Below are positions 10,111-18,602 of a DNA stretch of 39,216 bases, piece by piece. The first letter of the stretch is position 1, and every line of letters starts with the position of its first letter. Source of the stretch: Verrucomicrobiales bacterium (GTDB lineage Bacteria; Verrucomicrobiota; Verrucomicrobiia; Verrucomicrobiales; DEV007); contig JAAZZC010000099.1 in assembly GCA_014239335.1 (NCBI GenBank), positions 1 to 39,216 of the forward strand, in the 5' to 3' direction. The notes beneath the pieces were generated by a model that was not told where the DNA came from, searched no databases, and saw nothing but the letters and a program-made list of their open reading frames with translations. A program made the position numbers and the translations under genes.

Positions 10111-10374
10111 ATGGATATTATCAACAAAACCAAGAAGCCGCTGAGGATCCCATTGCCCGGCGGGAAGAAGCTGTTTTTGGGACCCGGAAAAACTGGCCAG
10201 GTGAACGCGAAGGCGTTGCAGCATCCCCCGTTGGCAAAGCTTGTCGAAGCCGGTGATGTTGAGTCGGGCGGCACAACGGCGGCTCGTCAGGGAGGTGGAA
10301 CTGACAAGGGAGGGCACTCTACTGGTCTCCGCCATGGAACAACTGGTGCCATGCGTCAATCCGGTGACCGGTGA
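10111..10374 (+). CDS. Small hypothetical protein: basic/Gly-Pro-rich N-terminal motif plus Gly/Thr-rich tail
   Basis: 87-aa ORF MDIINKTKKPLRIPLPGGKKLFLGPGKTGQVNAKALQHPPLAKLVEAGDVE...RQSGDR. The N-terminal ~50 aa look like a structured small domain. Overlapping frames (10065, 10241) give less protein-like translations. Confidence 0.55.
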   Translation: MDIINKTKKPLRIPLPGGKKLFLGPGKTGQVNAKALQHPPLAKLVEAGDVESGGTTAARQGGGTDKGGHSTGLRHGTTGAMRQSGDR

Positions 10375-11949
10375 TCAAAAAAGAGGTACGCTCCGGCCAC
10401 TCTCTTTGAACTGCTCAAGCTTTTCTTTTAATTCCTTAACAATTTCTGGATTTTTATAATACAGATTTTCGGTCTCTCCGGGATCACTGTTAAGGTTATA
10501 TAGTTGACCAGGAGCCTGTGGAGCCTTCTCTGGGACTATGTACTTTTTCATCCCCCAGCGACCGGCACGAGTATAGTTATTTCCTCCGGACCCTTTGTGA
10601 TCAAGGTACTTCCAAGGACCACGCCGAATGGCCAATGCTAGACTAATCGTCTGATGCAATGTGTATTTACGGATCTGTTTACCCTGATCCTCTGAGAGTA
10701 AAGCGGGGAGCATGTTTACACTATCCTCACCGGCCTTCTCGGGAATCTTCGCACCGGTAATAGCTGCACAAGTTGCCATTAGATCAGTGAGGCAAAGGGT
10801 CTGGGCACTTGTCGAACCGGGCTTAATCTTACCGGGCCAACGAGCAATGAAGGGAACCCTATGACCTCCTTCCCAGTTATCTCTTTTGACTCCTCTCCAG
10901 GGTCTGGCACCATCATGATTGTGATCATTACGCATTGATAGGACGGTCGGAACCTCTGGACCGTTATCACTCGAAAAAATGACCAGAGTATTATCAGTAA
11001 GTTTGTGCTTATCTAGGGCCTCGAGAAGTTCACCAACTATATAATCGAGCTCAAAAATGAAATCACCATGCGGCCCGGCCTTGGTTTTTCCTTTGAATTG
11101 ATCAGCAGGGAAAGAAGGTAAGTGAACGGCCTGAGTCGAGTGGAATAAAAAGAAAGGAGCCTTTTCCTTGACCTTGGTATGTTGATCAAGAAATTCCAAG
11201 CTCTTATCAAGGAACTGCAAATCGATCTCCTCCATCTTATACCCTGGAGCAATCATTCCTGGTCGATTATCTTGCGAGTATGGATGCTTTGGAAGTGGAC
11301 CACGATCAATTATTTTCGTTGGAGGAACAGGAATACGGTCACCATCTATAAAGGCATAGAGCCAGTCAGTAGTAGGACAGCAAACACTACCATAGAAAAA
11401 ATCAAAGCCCCGGTGTATGGGCGCGTCTGGAATTACTCTTGAATAATCAATTCTTTTAACTGCTTCGAGCCCATTTTTATTAATTGGCCTCCCTTCCTTA
11501 TCATGAAAAGTCATGCCAACGTGCCACTTCCCAAAGAGGGCCGTTTTATAGCCACGTTCCTGAAGCATTCCCCCGATAGTCATCCTTCCCTCCTCAATCA
11601 TGCAAGGGCCCCCTGCCCCTGTAAAAACACCTCTCATTCCCGTTCGAAAAGCCATCCGACCAGTCAAAACAGAATATCGTGTCGGAGTGCATACCGTAGA
11701 AGGACTGTGCGCATCAGTGAACCGGATTCCATCAAGTGCCAACTGATCCAAGTGAGGAGTTGGCACTTTGGATTTTGGATTATAACACCCCACATCGCCA
11801 TAACCCAAATCATCAGCAAGAATAAAAAGAATATTTGGCGGACCCTTCTCAGCAGATAATGTGAGCGATGAAAATGAAGTAATAAGAAATACGACTGTAG
11901 TCAGGAATATTGAATGGGATATAATCAATAGACGGTAAGATCTTTTCAT
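10375..11949 (-). CDS. S1-family sulfatase (arylsulfatase-like)
   Basis: ORF 10375..12033; the internal ATG at 11949 gives MKRSYRLLIISHSIFL signal peptide. PNILFILADDLGYGDVG, formylglycine motif VCTPTRYSVLTGR and GKWHVG present. Confidence 0.92.
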   Translation of the reverse strand: MKRSYRLLIISHSIFLTTVVFLITSFSSLTLSAEKGPPNILFILADDLGYGDVGCYNPKSKVPTPHLDQLALDGIRFTDAHSPSTVCTPTRYSVLTGRMAFRTGMRGVFTGAGGPCMIEEGRMTIGGMLQERGYKTALFGKWHVGMTFHDKEGRPINKNGLEAVKRIDYSRVIPDAPIHRGFDFFYGSVCCPTTDWLYAFIDGDRIPVPPTKIIDRGPLPKHPYSQDNRPGMIAPGYKMEEIDLQFLDKSLEFLDQHTKVKEKAPFFLFHSTQAVHLPSFPADQFKGKTKAGPHGDFIFELDYIVGELLEALDKHKLTDNTLVIFSSDNGPEVPTVLSMRNDHNHDGARPWRGVKRDNWEGGHRVPFIARWPGKIKPGSTSAQTLCLTDLMATCAAITGAKIPEKAGEDSVNMLPALLSEDQGKQIRKYTLHQTISLALAIRRGPWKYLDHKGSGGNNYTRAGRWGMKKYIVPEKAPQAPGQLYNLNSDPGETENLYYKNPEIVKELKEKLEQFKESGRSVPLF

Positions 11950-12059
11950 TTGTACTTGGCAAAAGTGAGCTGAAATCGCTTCTAAGGCAATACACAAACC
12001 CTTACAATGCACTAGTGAGACCAAATATCTCAATAGAAAGGCTCAGCCCTTCACACCAA

Positions 12060-13157
12060 ATGCTCTTCATTGGGTTCGTCACGTGCCTCTGGCTCGTTAC
12101 CATCTCAGCTAGTGCTATCTCATGGCGTGACTGCGCGAATCAGGAAGAAGACTGGCACAAGACTGCCGAAGCAAAGCGCATCGGGAACAACGTCCTCTAC
12201 TTTCAGTCGGATTTAGGCGGTTGGTACAAAAACGACGGAAGTATCCATCCCTCAGGAAATGCTGCGATCGATGTGCACAGTCAAGAGGATAGAATGAAGT
12301 ACAAAGAGTCACTGGCGCAGCTCAAGTATCCATGCACCTTAGATAATGACGCGACTTGGTCTGAAATGCGTTTTCTCGCCAAGGTCCACGCTGCGACGGG
12401 TCACAGGAAGTACAAGGACGGATTTTTGAAAGGTCTTCGCTACTTACTCAAAGCACAGTATCCAAACGGTGGCTGGCCGCAGTTCTATCCTCTCAGACCA
12501 GGATACTCGAGCCGGATCACTTTCAACGATGGCGCTATGATCGGAGCCATTACGCTCCTCGACGATGTCGTACATCGCCGACCACCTTATGATCTCGCTG
12601 ACGACAGACTCCTGAGAAAATGTCAGGCCGCGGTGATGAGGGGCCGAGAATGTATTCTCAAATGCCAGATTATAGTAAATGGAAAAAAGACTACCTGGTG
12701 CCAACAACATGACCAACGGACCCTAGAACCGGCTCAGGGCCGCATCTCTGAGAACCCGTCCCTGTCCGGAGCCGAGAGCGTAGGCGTTATACGCTATCTC
12801 ATGTCAATCGATAGCCCTTCGCCCGAAATTATGGCAGCGATCGCAGGCGCGGTAAAATGGTTCAAAAAAGTTAAGATAACCGGGATCAGGGTCATCAACT
12901 TCGAGGACAAGTCGCTCCCCGGGGGCGTGGACCGAAAAATCGTTGTGGATCCGGAGGCGCCACCGATCTGGGCACGCTACTATGAGATCGGAAGTGACCG
13001 GCCCATGTTCATCGAAAAGGGAGTCGCGAAATACAAACTCTCGGAACTGAGCCATACCAAGCGCATCGGCCACTTATGGATTGGAGGCCGCTGGCCAGAG
13101 AATCTTCTGAAGGTCGAATACCCAGCATGGGTTGAGAAGCATCAACCCAAAGACTAA
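12060..13157 (+). CDS. Pectate lyase, PL10-like, secreted
   Basis: ORF 12015..13157 (GTG start); ATG at 12060 yields signal peptide MLFIGFVTCLWLVTISASA. KAQYPNGGWPQFYPLRPGYSSRITFNDGAMIGAI is a PL10 signature region. Confidence 0.85.
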   Translation: MLFIGFVTCLWLVTISASAISWRDCANQEEDWHKTAEAKRIGNNVLYFQSDLGGWYKNDGSIHPSGNAAIDVHSQEDRMKYKESLAQLKYPCTLDNDATWSEMRFLAKVHAATGHRKYKDGFLKGLRYLLKAQYPNGGWPQFYPLRPGYSSRITFNDGAMIGAITLLDDVVHRRPPYDLADDRLLRKCQAAVMRGRECILKCQIIVNGKKTTWCQQHDQRTLEPAQGRISENPSLSGAESVGVIRYLMSIDSPSPEIMAAIAGAVKWFKKVKITGIRVINFEDKSLPGGVDRKIVVDPEAPPIWARYYEIGSDRPMFIEKGVAKYKLSELSHTKRIGHLWIGGRWPENLLKVEYPAWVEKHQPKD

Positions 13158-13193
13158 AGCTGTGATGCGTCAGTAGATCTTACAACTATTATA

Positions 13194-13237
13194 AATAATA
13201 TTCCTTTACAGGTATATACTTATATAGGAATATTATT
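13194..13237. promoter_or_regulatory. Large dyad (candidate ArsR operator) immediately upstream of arsR
   Basis: Perfect 12-bp inverted repeat AATAATATTCCT (13194-13205) / AGGAATATTATT (13226-13237), centred on an internal 8-bp palindrome GTATATAC (13212-13219); ends 2 nt before the arsR ATG. Confidence 0.7.
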
Positions 13238-13239
13238 GG

Positions 13240-13596
13240 ATGAACTCTGATGAGTTGTGCCAAGTTTACCGCTGCCTTTGCGATAAGACCCGATTAAGAA
13301 TCCTTAATCTTTTAAGTGATGGAGCTCTTTGTGTCTGCCATCTGCAGGAAATATTGAAAGAGACTCAGGTCAAGGTGTCCAAGCATCTTGCGTACTTAAA
13401 GTCCCATGGTCTGGTCGAATCAGAGAGGCGAGCGAACTGGATGATTTACCGAATCACAAAAAAGGTAAATCCTATCCTCGAAAATAATCTTAAATGTTTA
13501 CAAGATCTGACCAGTGAAGATCCCATTTTTAGGACTGACTTAAAGCATCTTGATCAGATGGACACATCGGCTGCCTGCTGTCCCACCACTAACTAA
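13240..13596 (+). CDS. arsR: ArsR-family arsenical-responsive transcriptional repressor
   Basis: 118 aa winged-helix; [12 protein letters not shown] (C-x-C metalloid site) and [17 protein letters not shown]-terminal AACCPTTN; followed by arsC. Confidence 0.88.
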   Translation: MNSDELCQVYRCLCDKTRLRILNLLSDGALCVCHLQEILKETQVKVSKHLAYLKSHGLVESERRANWMIYRITKKVNPILENNLKCLQDLTSEDPIFRTDLKHLDQMDTSAACCPTTN

Positions 13597-13607
13597 TTTA
13601 TCGTCCT

Positions 13608-14045
13608 ATGCAAAAACCTACAGTACTTATCTTATGTACCGGAAACTCGTGCCGTAGCCATATGGCCGAAGGCATTCTGCGAAACGCGACATCAGATCTC
13701 ATTGAAGTAGCAAGCGCCGGATCCGATCCTTCAGGCTACGTTCACCCCAAAGCTATAACAGCACTCGAAGAGATCGGGATTGATATATCAGCTCATACTT
13801 CGAAGCACATGAATGACTTTCTAGAACAGGAAATCCACACGGTCATCACGGTCTGTGGTAATGCGGATCAGGCCTGCCCAACGTACCCCGGTCAGGCTCA
13901 TCGTCATCATTGGGGGTTTGAAGATCCGGCTCATGCTGAGGGCAGTGAAGATGAAATTATGGAGATTTTCAGAAAAGTGAGAGATGAAATTAAACTGGTC
14001 TTCGAAGCTTACGCGGCAGGGATACGGTCAGCACGTACAGAATAA
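13608..14045 (+). CDS. arsC: Thioredoxin-type arsenate reductase (LMW-PTPase fold)
   Basis: 145 aa; [14 protein letters not shown] (CX5R loop) and [15 protein letters not shown] distal cysteines. Confidence 0.9.
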   Translation: MQKPTVLILCTGNSCRSHMAEGILRNATSDLIEVASAGSDPSGYVHPKAITALEEIGIDISAHTSKHMNDFLEQEIHTVITVCGNADQACPTYPGQAHRHHWGFEDPAHAEGSEDEIMEIFRKVRDEIKLVFEAYAAGIRSARTE

Positions 14046-14070
14046 TTATTAACAGAAATCATCAATAAGT

Positions 14071-14826
14071 ATGCCGAAGTGGTTTGCCAGCGAAGTCATT
14101 GGAACCTTTATCATGGTCTTCTTAGGACTAGGAATTGTTGCCGGCTCCGTGACCAGCGATGCAACGGAAGGAATTTTTCAAATCGCAGCGGTGTGGGGAC
14201 TGGGTCTGGCCTGCGCAATCTATTTAACGACCCATCATAGTGGAGCTCACTTCAATCCAGCCATTACACTTGCGTTCGCATTCCAGGCAGACTTTCCAAA
14301 GCGCCGGATCCCAGGTTACTTTGTAGCCCAATTGCTTGGAGCATTCATTGCTGCATCGGCAGTTTTCTTTCTCTTTGAAAGCCAGATCAGCGCTTTCGAA
14401 GAGTCAAGGCACATCACCAGAGGAGAGCCAGAAAGCATTGTCACTGCGAGAATGTTTGGTGAATACTTCGCAAAACCGGTATCACACATGACTGCCATTT
14501 GTGCGGAATTTTTAGGTACTCTCCTGTTGGCTCTTGTGATTTTCGGGTTCACAGCCAAAGAAAATAAATCAGGCCCCGGCCCAATGACCCCAATCGCTAT
14601 CGGCATGGCGCTAACAACACTGATATGCGTTTTTGCCCCACTAACACAAGCAGGATTCAATCCTGCCAGGGACCTTGCTCCTCGATTCTTTTCAGCCATT
14701 GCCGGTTGGGGAACAGTACCATTCTCCCATAACGGTATCGGCTGGCTCACAGTCTATGTCCTTGCACCTTGTGGGGGAGCACTGACCGGAGCATGGATTG
14801 GAAATTTTCTCTTTTCACGAGAATAG
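14071..14826 (+). CDS. MIP-family aquaglyceroporin, putative arsenite channel (AqpS-like role)
   Basis: 251 aa; two NPA boxes, HFNPAITLAF and GFNPARDLAPR. The Asp after the second NPAR is characteristic of glycerol facilitators. Position is directly after arsR-arsC. Confidence 0.85.
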   Translation: MPKWFASEVIGTFIMVFLGLGIVAGSVTSDATEGIFQIAAVWGLGLACAIYLTTHHSGAHFNPAITLAFAFQADFPKRRIPGYFVAQLLGAFIAASAVFFLFESQISAFEESRHITRGEPESIVTARMFGEYFAKPVSHMTAICAEFLGTLLLALVIFGFTAKENKSGPGPMTPIAIGMALTTLICVFAPLTQAGFNPARDLAPRFFSAIAGWGTVPFSHNGIGWLTVYVLAPCGGALTGAWIGNFLFSRE

Positions 14827-14843
14827 AAATTATCCTATTTCTA
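14824..14843. terminator. Possible weak stem-loop at the end of the ars operon
   Basis: TAGAAAT-TATCCT-ATTTCTA perfect 7-bp inverted repeat starting at the stop codon. It is AT-rich with no strong U-tract, so only tentative. Confidence 0.25.
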
Positions 14844-14910
14844 ATTCTTAATTGAAACCCAATCAGGAAAAGACTCGATTTTTTTTGTGTCCATATCTAA
14901 AACTATAAAT

Positions 14911-16251
14911 ATGCGCGTCTTACTCTTTACTTATCTAGCACTCATTTCGGCCGTAACGGCCTCTACTCCGAACATCGTTCTTATCATTTCGGATGATCAG
15001 GCATGGACTGACTACGGATTCATGGGTCATCCAGATATCAAGACCCCACACATTGATAAGCTTGCCAAAGAGAGCGTTCTTTTCAAAAGAGGATATGTAC
15101 CAACTGCACTATGCCGTCCTTCCCTATCAACACTTCTCACAGGCCACTATGCCTCGACCCATAAAATTACGGGCAATGATCCGTCTCCTAAATATGCAGA
15201 ACGTAATTCAAAGCTTTACAATGAAAGGCGGGCCCAAATCATCTCCTTCATTGATAAGTTTGATACTCTGCCTGAACTACTCTCTACCAAAAATTACTTG
15301 AGCCATCAGAGCGGTAAGTACTGGGAAGGAAATTTTAAAAGAGCAGGATTTACCCATGGCATGACTAGAGGGTTTCCGGAACCTGGTGGCCGGCACGGTG
15401 ACGACGGGCTAAGAATCGGGCGCACTGGAATGAAGCCCATCAAAGATTTTATTAAAATGTCCAAAGAGGAAAAAAGGCCTTACTTTCTCTGGTACGCTCC
15501 TTTCCTCCCACACACTCCACACAATCCTCCGCAAAGACTCCTCAAAAAATACACTAAGGAGGGCAGATCAATACACATCGCAAAATACTATGCAATGTGT
15601 GACTGGTTCGATGAAACATGTGGCCAATTACTCAATATTGTTGATGAGAATGGTGATCGTGACAATACCCTCATTGTCTATGTCACTGATAACGGCTGGA
15701 TCCAAAATCCGAAACGTGGCGGTTACGACTCAAGGTCCAAACAGACTCCTTACGAAGGAGGGGTAAGGACCCCAATCATGTTCAGATGGCCAGGGAAAAT
15801 CAAACCTGCAGAGAGGAATGAATTAGTCAGCAGTATCGATCTCGTACCAACTATCCTGTCTGCGGCAGGATCAAAAATCCCGGAAAAATTACCTGGAATC
15901 AACCTACTTCCTCACCTTGAAAATCAGAGCCCAATCAAGAGAGATACTATCTTTGGAGAAAGTTTCGCTCATGACATTGCTGATTTAAATAAACCTGAGG
16001 CGACCCTACTCTTTAGGTGGGCAATTAAGGATAAATGGAAACTTCTTTTAACCTATGACGGAGAAGTGAACCGATACAAATCAACACATCCCCGAACCGA
16101 AAAAAGACCACAACTATTTGATCTTAGTTCTGATCCTCACGAGAAAAAGAACCTCGCTAAGGACAATCCAAAGAAAGTAGCAGAACTGGTCAAAGAAATT
16201 GATTCCTGGTACCCTATCAAGGAGCGTAAAACTTTAATCTCATTCGAATAG
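14911..16251 (+). CDS. S1-family sulfatase with non-canonical CRPSL at the formylglycine site
   Basis: ORF 14887..16251 (GTG start); ATG 14911 gives MRVLLFTYLALISAVTA signal. NIVLIISDDQAWTDYGFMG, ALCRPSLSTLLTGHYASTHKITGNDP and FFLWYAPFLPHTPH-like region present. Confidence 0.88.
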   Translation: MRVLLFTYLALISAVTASTPNIVLIISDDQAWTDYGFMGHPDIKTPHIDKLAKESVLFKRGYVPTALCRPSLSTLLTGHYASTHKITGNDPSPKYAERNSKLYNERRAQIISFIDKFDTLPELLSTKNYLSHQSGKYWEGNFKRAGFTHGMTRGFPEPGGRHGDDGLRIGRTGMKPIKDFIKMSKEEKRPYFLWYAPFLPHTPHNPPQRLLKKYTKEGRSIHIAKYYAMCDWFDETCGQLLNIVDENGDRDNTLIVYVTDNGWIQNPKRGGYDSRSKQTPYEGGVRTPIMFRWPGKIKPAERNELVSSIDLVPTILSAAGSKIPEKLPGINLLPHLENQSPIKRDTIFGESFAHDIADLNKPEATLLFRWAIKDKWKLLLTYDGEVNRYKSTHPRTEKRPQLFDLSSDPHEKKNLAKDNPKKVAELVKEIDSWYPIKERKTLISFE

Positions 16252-16261
16252 CCCTAATCTA

Positions 16262-17368
16262 TCAGGAACTTTTCGGTTTCGCAGTAGCGCTGGGAATCTT
16301 CACCGGTTTTTCCCAGATCCGGTCCCAACGGTGCGTTGCCCAGTTATCATCAGTCGCAACTGAGCGGACTGTAAATTCATCCTTCACGTCTCCGTCACGA
16401 TCAATTAATTCAACGTAAAGGAATCCGTGCTTTATCCCGACGGCCTTACCTGGGTTTTTCCGGTCCGTCTTTGCTGCTCCCGAATCATCACAATTAAACA
16501 CATCAATTCCTCTCGGTAATTTTTTACCGAACTGCGTGCCGTTCCACTGTAACTTCCTCGAAGGCGACCCATGCGTATGGCCATGGAAAAGAGCTACAAC
16601 GTTATGTTTTTGAATCGTATTCATGAAAGCGGCCAGATCCTCTTTTGGCCAATCATATTCCGAACTGTTAGGATGTAAGTGAAAAGAAATAATCACGGGC
16701 CTTCCTGAATCAGCCACGTGCTTGGCAAGGTCCACCTGTAGAAATTCTAAACTGCCACGCGGAGCATAGTGGTGCCCTTCTCGACGAGCTTCTCCGCCCC
16801 CGACAAACATACCTAGATTTACTAGGTGCAAAGGACCCCAGTCCCAACTGTAATGGAGTCCGTTCTTTGATCTGTTAACGACTCCTGCACGGGCACGATT
16901 CCTTTCAATAATTTCTTTGATAATGAATGTATCGCCTTGTGGACCATCATGGTTCCCATGCAACTCGTAAACGGGAAAAGGAATCTTTCCACTCTCACCG
17001 TTCAGTCCATAGTCAGATTTGTAACGGGCCCACTCAAAGCGCTGCATGGCGGGGTAATCGCCACCATTCTTGTCCGCACTATCAATGAGATCACCAGCAA
17101 CTAGAATGCCAAGTATTTTATCATCAACTACTCCACCTCCAGAAGAATCAGGTATCTTTGTACCGGCAAAGGATTTCATAAGATTCACAAAACGGGAATT
17201 TGCCTGCTCTGAGAATGGATCCAACTTCTTTGGCTGCGGCGACTTCTCGGCTACGTACTGTGGATCAGCCGAAACGATGAAAGAGTAACGAGTCTCTGAT
17301 TCCACTCGCTGAATAAGAAAAGCATTACAAAAAAGTAGAATAACTAAATATTGGAAATATCTACGCAT
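16262..17368 (-). CDS. Calcineurin-like metallophosphoesterase, secreted
   Basis: ORF 16262..17401; the ATG at 17368 gives MRRYFQYLVILLFCNAFLIQRVES. Motifs SADPQYV, LVAGDLIDSAD, ELHGNHDGPQGD, SFHLHP and LFHGHTHGSP. Confidence 0.85.
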   Translation of the reverse strand: MRRYFQYLVILLFCNAFLIQRVESETRYSFIVSADPQYVAEKSPQPKKLDPFSEQANSRFVNLMKSFAGTKIPDSSGGGVVDDKILGILVAGDLIDSADKNGGDYPAMQRFEWARYKSDYGLNGESGKIPFPVYELHGNHDGPQGDTFIIKEIIERNRARAGVVNRSKNGLHYSWDWGPLHLVNLGMFVGGGEARREGHHYAPRGSLEFLQVDLAKHVADSGRPVIISFHLHPNSSEYDWPKEDLAAFMNTIQKHNVVALFHGHTHGSPSRKLQWNGTQFGKKLPRGIDVFNCDDSGAAKTDRKNPGKAVGIKHGFLYVELIDRDGDVKDEFTVRSVATDDNWATHRWDRIWEKPVKIPSATAKPKSS

Positions 17369-17375
17369 AATACTT

Positions 17376-18593
17376 TCAAATGAATTTCTCAAAATCATCA
17401 ATGAAAGCCTTCATGTCCTCCATAAGAACAGCATCTGGATTGCACCTTAGGACCATGCCATCAAGGTACATTAAACTGCGAACGATCGCAAAGATCCCCT
17501 GATCAAAAGACATGCCAGATTCGACGCCCAATCTAATGGTTTCCATCATTTTCCGGGTCAAACTAATCTCTGATACCTTTGATCCGGGAAAGTCTTCATA
17601 GAGCTTTATAAGATCAGACTCGAATTTCTCCATAGTCTTTCCAATTAATGGGTCATCGGACATTGTATTCAGTGCTTGTGAAGCCTCCAAAAAATCATTT
17701 CCCGTGAGGGCCTTGAAGAAGTGGAAAAGACCCTTCCTAATCTTAGGACCGACTCGGCCAATGTAGCCCGTGTCTATGAAATAGAAATGGCCCTGATCTT
17801 CATCGACAAGAACGTTACCCGGATGCAGATCACCATGAAATATACCAGCACAAAACATGTAGTAACCATGAATTTTAAAGAGCTCCAAGAGTGTGTCATA
17901 ATCAAGTTTACCCTCATCCAACAACTCATCGAGGCTAGGACCTGGAATAAAATCACTAACCATTACGTTCTTGTTACAGAGCGGCTCATGAACTCTTGCG
18001 AATGACAACTTTGAAAAATCATACTGATCTTTATTTTTATCCCTGATCGAGGCGAGGGTCTTGACACCATCCACTTCTTTTCTAAGGTCCAGTTCACTTA
18101 AAGTGTACTCTTCAATATCATTGAGAATGGCTTCGGGATTACCTACCCTCTTGAGCTTGCGGTAAAAAAATGCAATGAAACGAAATAACCTACGAACGCT
18201 CGAAACATCAGCAATAAAATTTTTCCTTACGTCTTTCTTGACTGCCTTAATCACGACCCGAGTACCATCATTCAGGGCACCCAAATGAACTTGTCCTACA
18301 GAAGCTGTTGCAAGTGCATCTGCTTCAATTTTTTCAAAGTTGCTAATAAATTCTGGAACCGCAGTCGATTCAACCAACTTTAGAAAATCATCAGGCCCCA
18401 TCGATTCGTTGTTTCTAAAAAGCTTTGAAAGGTGCTCACACTTTTCAGGCTCAAGGAAATCTGACCTCAACGCATGGACCTGACCCAATTTAACTGCCAA
18501 GAGTCCCAAGCTCTGGATCCACTCCAAATTAGGTAATTTACCGTTATGTGAATAAATAGAATGGATGAGCCTACCAAATTGAATCCAGTTCAT
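17376..18593 (-). CDS. ABC1/UbiB-family atypical kinase
   Basis: 405 aa; LAVKLGQVHALRSDFL (KxGQ), ALATASVGQVHLG (A-rich loop), MFCAGIFHGDLHPGNVLV and FIDTGYIGR. Confidence 0.88.
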   Translation of the reverse strand: MNWIQFGRLIHSIYSHNGKLPNLEWIQSLGLLAVKLGQVHALRSDFLEPEKCEHLSKLFRNNESMGPDDFLKLVESTAVPEFISNFEKIEADALATASVGQVHLGALNDGTRVVIKAVKKDVRKNFIADVSSVRRLFRFIAFFYRKLKRVGNPEAILNDIEEYTLSELDLRKEVDGVKTLASIRDKNKDQYDFSKLSFARVHEPLCNKNVMVSDFIPGPSLDELLDEGKLDYDTLLELFKIHGYYMFCAGIFHGDLHPGNVLVDEDQGHFYFIDTGYIGRVGPKIRKGLFHFFKALTGNDFLEASQALNTMSDDPLIGKTMEKFESDLIKLYEDFPGSKVSEISLTRKMMETIRLGVESGMSFDQGIFAIVRSLMYLDGMVLRCNPDAVLMEDMKAFIDDFEKFI

Positions 18594-18602
18594 TTCAGGA
18601 CC

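Noticed and set aside
14316-14750. 144-aa antisense ORF on the minus strand
   Set aside because: Lies wholly within the well-supported MIP channel gene; composition is a shadow of the real frame.
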